A stretch of DNA of 64,000 bases from Agromyces sp. Leaf222 (GTDB lineage: Bacteria; Actinomycetota; Actinomycetes; Actinomycetales; Microbacteriaceae), in NCBI RefSeq assembly GCF_001421565.1, contig NZ_LMKQ01000001.1, positions 3,226,935 through 3,290,934 on the forward strand, in the 5' to 3' direction. The notes below the pieces were generated by a model. It did not search any database. It was not told the DNA's origin and was given only the letters and a program-made list of their open reading frames with translations. Both the position numbers and the translations under genes were made by a program. Shown here in pieces: positions 60,719-64,000 of the stretch (positions are counted from its first letter, which is position 1; each line of letters starts with the position of its first letter).

Positions 60719-61092
60719 TACTTCTTCTCCATCTTCGCGCCGTAGCGGCTGCGAGCCTGCTTGCGGTTCTTCACGGCCTGCGTGTCGAGGGCACCGCGGA
60801 TGATCTTGTAACGGACACCCGGGAGGTCCTTCACACGACCGCCGCGCACGAGCACCATCGAGTGCTCCTGCAGGTTGTGGCCCTCACCGGGGATGTAGGC
60901 GGTGACCTCGGTGCCGTTCGAGAGCTTCACACGTGCGACCTTGCGGAGCGCGGAGTTCGGCTTCTTCGGGGTGGTGGTGTACACACGCGTGCACACGCCG
61001 CGCTGCTGGGGGTTGGCCTTCAGGGCGGGAGCCTTGGTCTTGGTGACCTTCGGCGAGCGACCCTTGCGGACCAACTGCTGAATGGTTGGCAC
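60718..61092 (-). CDS. rpsL: 30S ribosomal protein S12
   Basis: 124 aa from GTG 61092, with AAGGAG 5 nt upstream. Decoding-centre protein; the streptomycin-related lysine segment ([15 protein letters not shown] and the [14 protein letters not shown] region) is wild-type in form. First gene of the str operon, behind a clear promoter and a leader of about 150 nt. Confidence 0.98.
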   Translation of the reverse strand: MPTIQQLVRKGRSPKVTKTKAPALKANPQQRGVCTRVYTTTPKKPNSALRKVARVKLSNGTEVTAYIPGEGHNLQEHSMVLVRGGRVKDLPGVRYKIIRGALDTQAVKNRKQARSRYGAKMEKK

Positions 61093-61154
61093 TGCTTCTC
61101 CTTGTTGGTGCTGCACGGTGACAGCGTTTGATGGATTTCACATCACGACCCACC

Positions 61155-61176
61155 GACCGCGCGGAACCGCGTGGTC
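61155..61176 (-). promoter_or_regulatory. Hairpin in the rpsL leader
   Basis: Arms of 10 nt (GACCGCGCGG and CCGCGTGGTC, one mismatch on the minus strand) in the middle of the 150-nt str-operon leader; CCCACC/GGTGGG just outside can extend it. Role unknown. Confidence 0.4.
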
Positions 61177-61247
61177 TTTGATGTGGTGGGTATGCCGTGG
61201 GGGCGAGACGCCCTGAGTGCGCACGCCGGAGCGCGCACACCCGATCT

Positions 61248-61276
61248 ATGGTAATGCCGCGTAACGTTGCGGTCAA
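61248..61276 (-). promoter_or_regulatory. SigA-type promoter of the str operon
   Basis: -35 TTGACC (61276-61271), 17-nt spacer, -10 TACCAT (61253-61248) on the minus strand. It is among the best matches to the consensus in the window, fitting a highly expressed operon. Confidence 0.75.
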
Positions 61277-61325
61277 ATGCGGGCGGATGCCGCAGGCGGC
61301 TGCCCAGCGGTCTCGCAGCTGTCGT

Positions 61326-61982
61326 TCAGCCGGGCCATCCGGGTGCGTCGAGCTCGCGGTCGAGGTCGGCGAGCATCTCGGCCACCTGCGGTTCGACGAG
61401 GCGCTCGACCGCGTTACCGATGCGGTAGCGGTGCTGCGCGAGCTCGACGCAGATGCGGCGGCCGAGCTGCTTCGCGAACTCGTCGGCGAGGCGCACCTCC
61501 TCGCGGAGCGCCTCCTTCTCGTCAGGCGTGAACGGACGCGGTGCCGGCTCGGCGGCCTCGGCCGCCGCCTCCTGCTCGAGTCCGCCGAGGGTGAAGAGGA
61601 ACGGCTGGTCGGCCACCGGCTCGGGGTCGACGTCGAGGCCGGCGAACTCGGGGTCGAGCCCCTCGCCCGCGCGGTACGGACGACGGGCCTTACGCTCTTC
61701 GGCCAGTCGGATCTCGCGGTGCAGCATCGGCAGGTTGCGAGCCGTGTAGTCGTCGACCGCGAGGTCGATGACGCCCTTCATGCGCATCGAGAACGAGTGC
61801 TGCACCGGATGCGGCACGTCGACGTCGAGGCCGGCGGCGGCGAGGATCGGCGAGCCGAAGCAGCGCTGGCACAGGCGCACCCGGGAGCGGTGCGTGCCGG
61901 GTCGCCACCGCGGCAGCCACTGCAGCCAGCGGTCGACCTCGTGGCTCACGCGCGCCTCGACCGAACCCTCCACGAGGTTCAC
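61326..61982 (-). CDS. Conserved hypothetical protein
   Basis: About 218 aa, acidic and helical, with no signal peptide or membrane segment. An N-terminal Arg/Trp-rich part (EVDRWLQWLPRWRPGTHRSR) is followed by a CQRC pair that could bind metal or be redox-active, and a charged C-terminal helix region (DEKEALREEVRLADEFAKQLG, LAQHRYRIGNAVERLV). I do not recognise the family. Start GTG 61982 (VNLVEGSVEARV) is one option; GTG 61973 fits a leaderless start after TATCGT. Confidence 0.6.
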   Translation of the reverse strand: MNLVEGSVEARVSHEVDRWLQWLPRWRPGTHRSRVRLCQRCFGSPILAAAGLDVDVPHPVQHSFSMRMKGVIDLAVDDYTARNLPMLHREIRLAEERKARRPYRAGEGLDPEFAGLDVDPEPVADQPFLFTLGGLEQEAAAEAAEPAPRPFTPDEKEALREEVRLADEFAKQLGRRICVELAQHRYRIGNAVERLVEPQVAEMLADLDRELDAPGWPG

Positions 61983-62098
61983 GATAGCGCCGCGAGTGCC
62001 GCGCGTGGGGTCTGCGCAGCCGCGCGACCGGGGCGCCGACCGCTCGAGCGAGGGTCGCGACGGCCACTCGGCGCGGCGGGCTCCGGGAGAATGGCGGC

Positions 62099-62740
62099 AT
62101 GGGCGCGGCATCCGGAAGCTACACGACCATCGCCGGGCGCGTGCGCACGGAGCTCGAGATCGAGCGCTCCCGCTTCATCTGCGTGCTCGAACGCGTCGAC
62201 GACGAGGGCGCCGCGCGCCGGGTCGTCGCGAGCGTTCGGGCCGCCGAGCCCAAGGCTCGCCACCACTGCACCGCCTTCGTCATCGGCGCGCGCGGGGAGC
62301 TCGCGCGATCGAGCGACGACGGCGAGCCGTCGGGCACGGCGGGGCAGCCGATGCTCGAGGCGCTGCGCGGAGAGGGACTCTCGGACGTCGCGGCGGTGGT
62401 CAGCCGGTACTTCGGCGGGGTGCTGCTCGGCACCGGTGGACTCGTGCGCGCCTACACGGCCTCGGTGCAGGAGTCGGCACGGGCCGCGACCCGACTCGGC
62501 CGGAGCCTGCGGACGACGCTCGAGGTGCACGTCGACTACGAGCGCGGGCCCTCGCTCGAGGCCGAACTGCGCCGCATCGGCCACGTTCCGCTCCGCATCG
62601 AGTACGGCACCGGCATGCGGATCGACCTCGGCGTGCCGCCGTCGGAGACGGAGGGCTTCGCCGGCCGCATCGCCGAGCTCACCGGGGGTGCGGCGCGCGT
62701 CTCGGTCGCCGCAACCGGGTACGTCGACGACCCGGCCTGA
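62099..62740 (+). CDS. YigZ/IMPACT-family protein
   Basis: 213 aa. The YigZ pattern is clear: ERSRFICVLERV near residue 22, KARHHCTAFVIG, SDDGEPSGTAGQPMLEAL and VVSRYFGGVLLGTGGLVRAY. The N-terminal domain has an RNase PH-like/ribosomal S5 fold; a nucleic-acid or translation-related role has been proposed, but the biochemical function is not firmly known. ATG 62099 has GGGAGA 8 nt upstream. Confidence 0.92.
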   Translation: MGAASGSYTTIAGRVRTELEIERSRFICVLERVDDEGAARRVVASVRAAEPKARHHCTAFVIGARGELARSSDDGEPSGTAGQPMLEALRGEGLSDVAAVVSRYFGGVLLGTGGLVRAYTASVQESARAATRLGRSLRTTLEVHVDYERGPSLEAELRRIGHVPLRIEYGTGMRIDLGVPPSETEGFAGRIAELTGGAARVSVAATGYVDDPA

Positions 62741-62751
62741 CGCGGCATCCG

Positions 62752-63228
62752 TCACTCGTCGTCGTCGCGCTCCCACGGCCAGCGCGGTCGTCGCATGCCG
62801 TGATCGCGCCCGCGGGCGACGAGCACCGCGAACACCGACGCGACCGCCGCAGAGACCGGCACGAGCAGGCCGAACCAGCCGAGCCCGAACAGGATGCCGA
62901 ACGCCACGCTTTCGAGCACGTTGCCCGTCGAGGCCATCAGGTGCCCGATGATCGCCACGATGACGAGCATCGCCCAGGTCACGAAGGCGGCGAGCACGAC
63001 GGTCGACGCCATGCGCTCCGGCCGCGCCAGCCGCAGTCCGAGCGTGACGAGCAGGGTCAGGGCGGATACCCCGACGGCGACGGGCACCACGAGCACCCCC
63101 ACCTGCGGATCGGCGACGACCTCGACGTCGGCCAGCAGGCTCACGAACCCGTAGGCGCACACGACGACGGCGACGTGGAGCGCCGCCGCGAATCCGGCGA
63201 CGACCCAGGCCGTGCGTCGGGGGTCCAT
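62752..63228 (-). CDS. Small four-helix membrane protein
   Basis: 158 aa with four hydrophobic segments (about residues 8-30, 42-66, 72-97 and 105-132) and a strongly charged tail (PRWPWERDDDE). It looks like a family-of-unknown-function protein seen in Microbacteriaceae; no functional motif is visible. Start ATG 63228 (MDPRRTAWVV). Confidence 0.7.
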   Translation of the reverse strand: MDPRRTAWVVAGFAAALHVAVVVCAYGFVSLLADVEVVADPQVGVLVVPVAVGVSALTLLVTLGLRLARPERMASTVVLAAFVTWAMLVIVAIIGHLMASTGNVLESVAFGILFGLGWFGLLVPVSAAVASVFAVLVARGRDHGMRRPRWPWERDDDE

Positions 63229-63284
63229 GCGTTCGAGCGTACGCGCCGGTGGACGTGTCGTGGTCGGCGTGGGGTGCGGGACGG

Positions 63285-64000
63285 TCAGCGTGCGGCGGTC
63301 AGCTCGTCGCGCAGCGACGGCGCCGCGCGCCAGGCCGCGGCCGCGACGATGCGGTCGAACAGCTCGAGCATGAGCGGCTCGAGCGGACCGAGCACGCTCG
63401 TCATGCTCACGAGCACGACCTCGGGCCTGCCTGGCACCGTGATCCAGTAGTCGGCGGTGATCGACTCGGCGGTCGTGGCTTCGGATGCCGCGTCGGGCTG
63501 CGATGCGTTCGGCTCGCCGGGGTGCGGGGCAGCAGTCGGGCTCGCGTCGGCCCCGCGGCGCAGCACACGGCGCAGCACGATGGACTCGCCCTTCGCGAAC
63601 GCGACGCCGCCCGCCGCCTGGAACGCCGACCAGGCCTCGCCCGCATCCGGGGCCGCACCGGCCGCACCGGTCGCGACCTCGGCGCCGCCTGCACGCGCCA
63701 GCCCGCTGACCACGCGGTCGGCCAGCACCTCCGGCGCGGGGTTCGTGCCGAAGACGCCCGGGAGCGCGTACTCGGTGACCGTCGAGGCGAAGGCGATGCC
63801 GCCGTCGTTCGACTCCGAGACGTGCATCGCCACGGCTCCGGCGCGCACCGCCTCGTCGAGGGCGTGGGCCAGCTTCACGCGGTGCTCCGCCCGCGTGCGG
63901 GCGAGATCGTCGCGGCGGCCGTACTTCGCGCGCACGAACTCCGAGATCGCGTGGGCGCGCTCCTCGCCGTCGGCATCGAGTGGTGCACGCCACCAGGCGC
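63285..64000 (-). CDS. Hypothetical protein, 5' end outside the window
   Basis: The reading frame runs uninterrupted to the window end at 64000 (visible upstream residues AWWRAPLDADGEERAHAISEF), so the start is not in view. At least 238 aa, acidic, with an Ala-rich middle part (AGAAGAAPDAGEAWSAF) and an ESIVLRRVLRRG segment. There is no signal peptide, membrane segment or motif I can name. Confidence 0.6.
   Translation of the reverse strand, partial: AWWRAPLDADGEERAHAISEFVRAKYGRRDDLARTRAEHRVKLAHALDEAVRAGAVAMHVSESNDGGIAFASTVTEYALPGVFGTNPAPEVLADRVVSGLARAGGAEVATGAAGAAPDAGEAWSAFQAAGGVAFAKGESIVLRRVLRRGADASPTAAPHPGEPNASQPDAASEATTAESITADYWITVPGRPEVVLVSMTSVLGPLEPLMLELFDRIVAAAAWRAAPSLRDELTAAR

Overview
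The window is a gene-dense, GC-rich actinobacterial chromosome segment. Gene content and order (the S10-spc-alpha ribosomal block, a GuaB3 paralogue, the alr-tsaE-tsaB-rimI-tsaD string, SURF1, RarD), GTG/TTG starts and TAGNNT-type -10 boxes point to the Actinomycetota, most likely Microbacteriaceae (Agromyces/Microbacterium-like). This assignment is inferred from remembered family features, not from a search. No phage, IS element, CRISPR array, tRNA or rRNA gene was seen; it reads as core chromosome.

Layout. 0.2-2.2 kb: secreted CWB2-repeat surface protein. 2.2-13 kb: GMP metabolism and envelope functions (guaA, a DUF3817-like protein, SURF1, glpD, guaB3, an ABC-F ATPase, a MalY-type lyase, guaB). 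13.3-19.2 kb: a branched-chain-amino-acid-type ABC transporter; its permease and ATPase genes face a convergent binding-protein gene, and the LivH permease carries an extra extracytoplasmic domain. 19.5-24.1 kb: rarD, a stand-alone groES with two CIRCE operators, a THUMP-like methyltransferase and three proline-rich DUF4190-like membrane proteins. 24.2-32.9 kb: tRNA t6A modification (tsaD/B/E, rimI) joined to cell-wall and cofactor genes (alr, acpS, glmS, coaA, glmM). 32.9-36.4 kb: rpsI, rplM, truA and an acyltransferase.

36.5-61.1 kb, almost entirely on the minus strand, is the ribosomal/translation block, read from high to low coordinates: str operon (rpsL-rpsG-fusA-tuf), an OafA-type acyltransferase and an OsmC protein, S10 operon (rpsJ-rplC-rplD-rplW-rplB-rpsS-rplV-rpsC-rplP-rpmC-rpsQ), spc operon (rplN-rplX-rplE-rpsH-rplF-rplR-rpsE-rpmD-rplO-secY-adk-map), ptsI, infA-rpmJ-rpsM-rpsK-rpoA-rplQ. 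rpsN is absent from the rplE-rpsH slot and rpsD from the rpsK-rpoA slot. Both slots hold spacers of about 170 bp rich in inverted repeats; the rpsK-rpoA spacer folds on paper into a flush four-way junction. 61.3-64 kb holds hypothetical genes and a YigZ-family protein.

Signals not explained by genes: many starts preceded by TANNNT with a 6-8 nt gap (leaderless mRNAs); three places where the TAG stop of the upstream gene is the first half of the next -10 box; a 15-codon leaderless ORF coupled to SURF1; a short motif GGATGCCG/CGGCATCC scattered on both strands; palindromic intergenic repeats; and charged low-complexity tails on several ribosomal proteins, notably a histone-H1-like N-terminus on L15. 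All of these come from reading the sequence by eye and have not been computed statistically.
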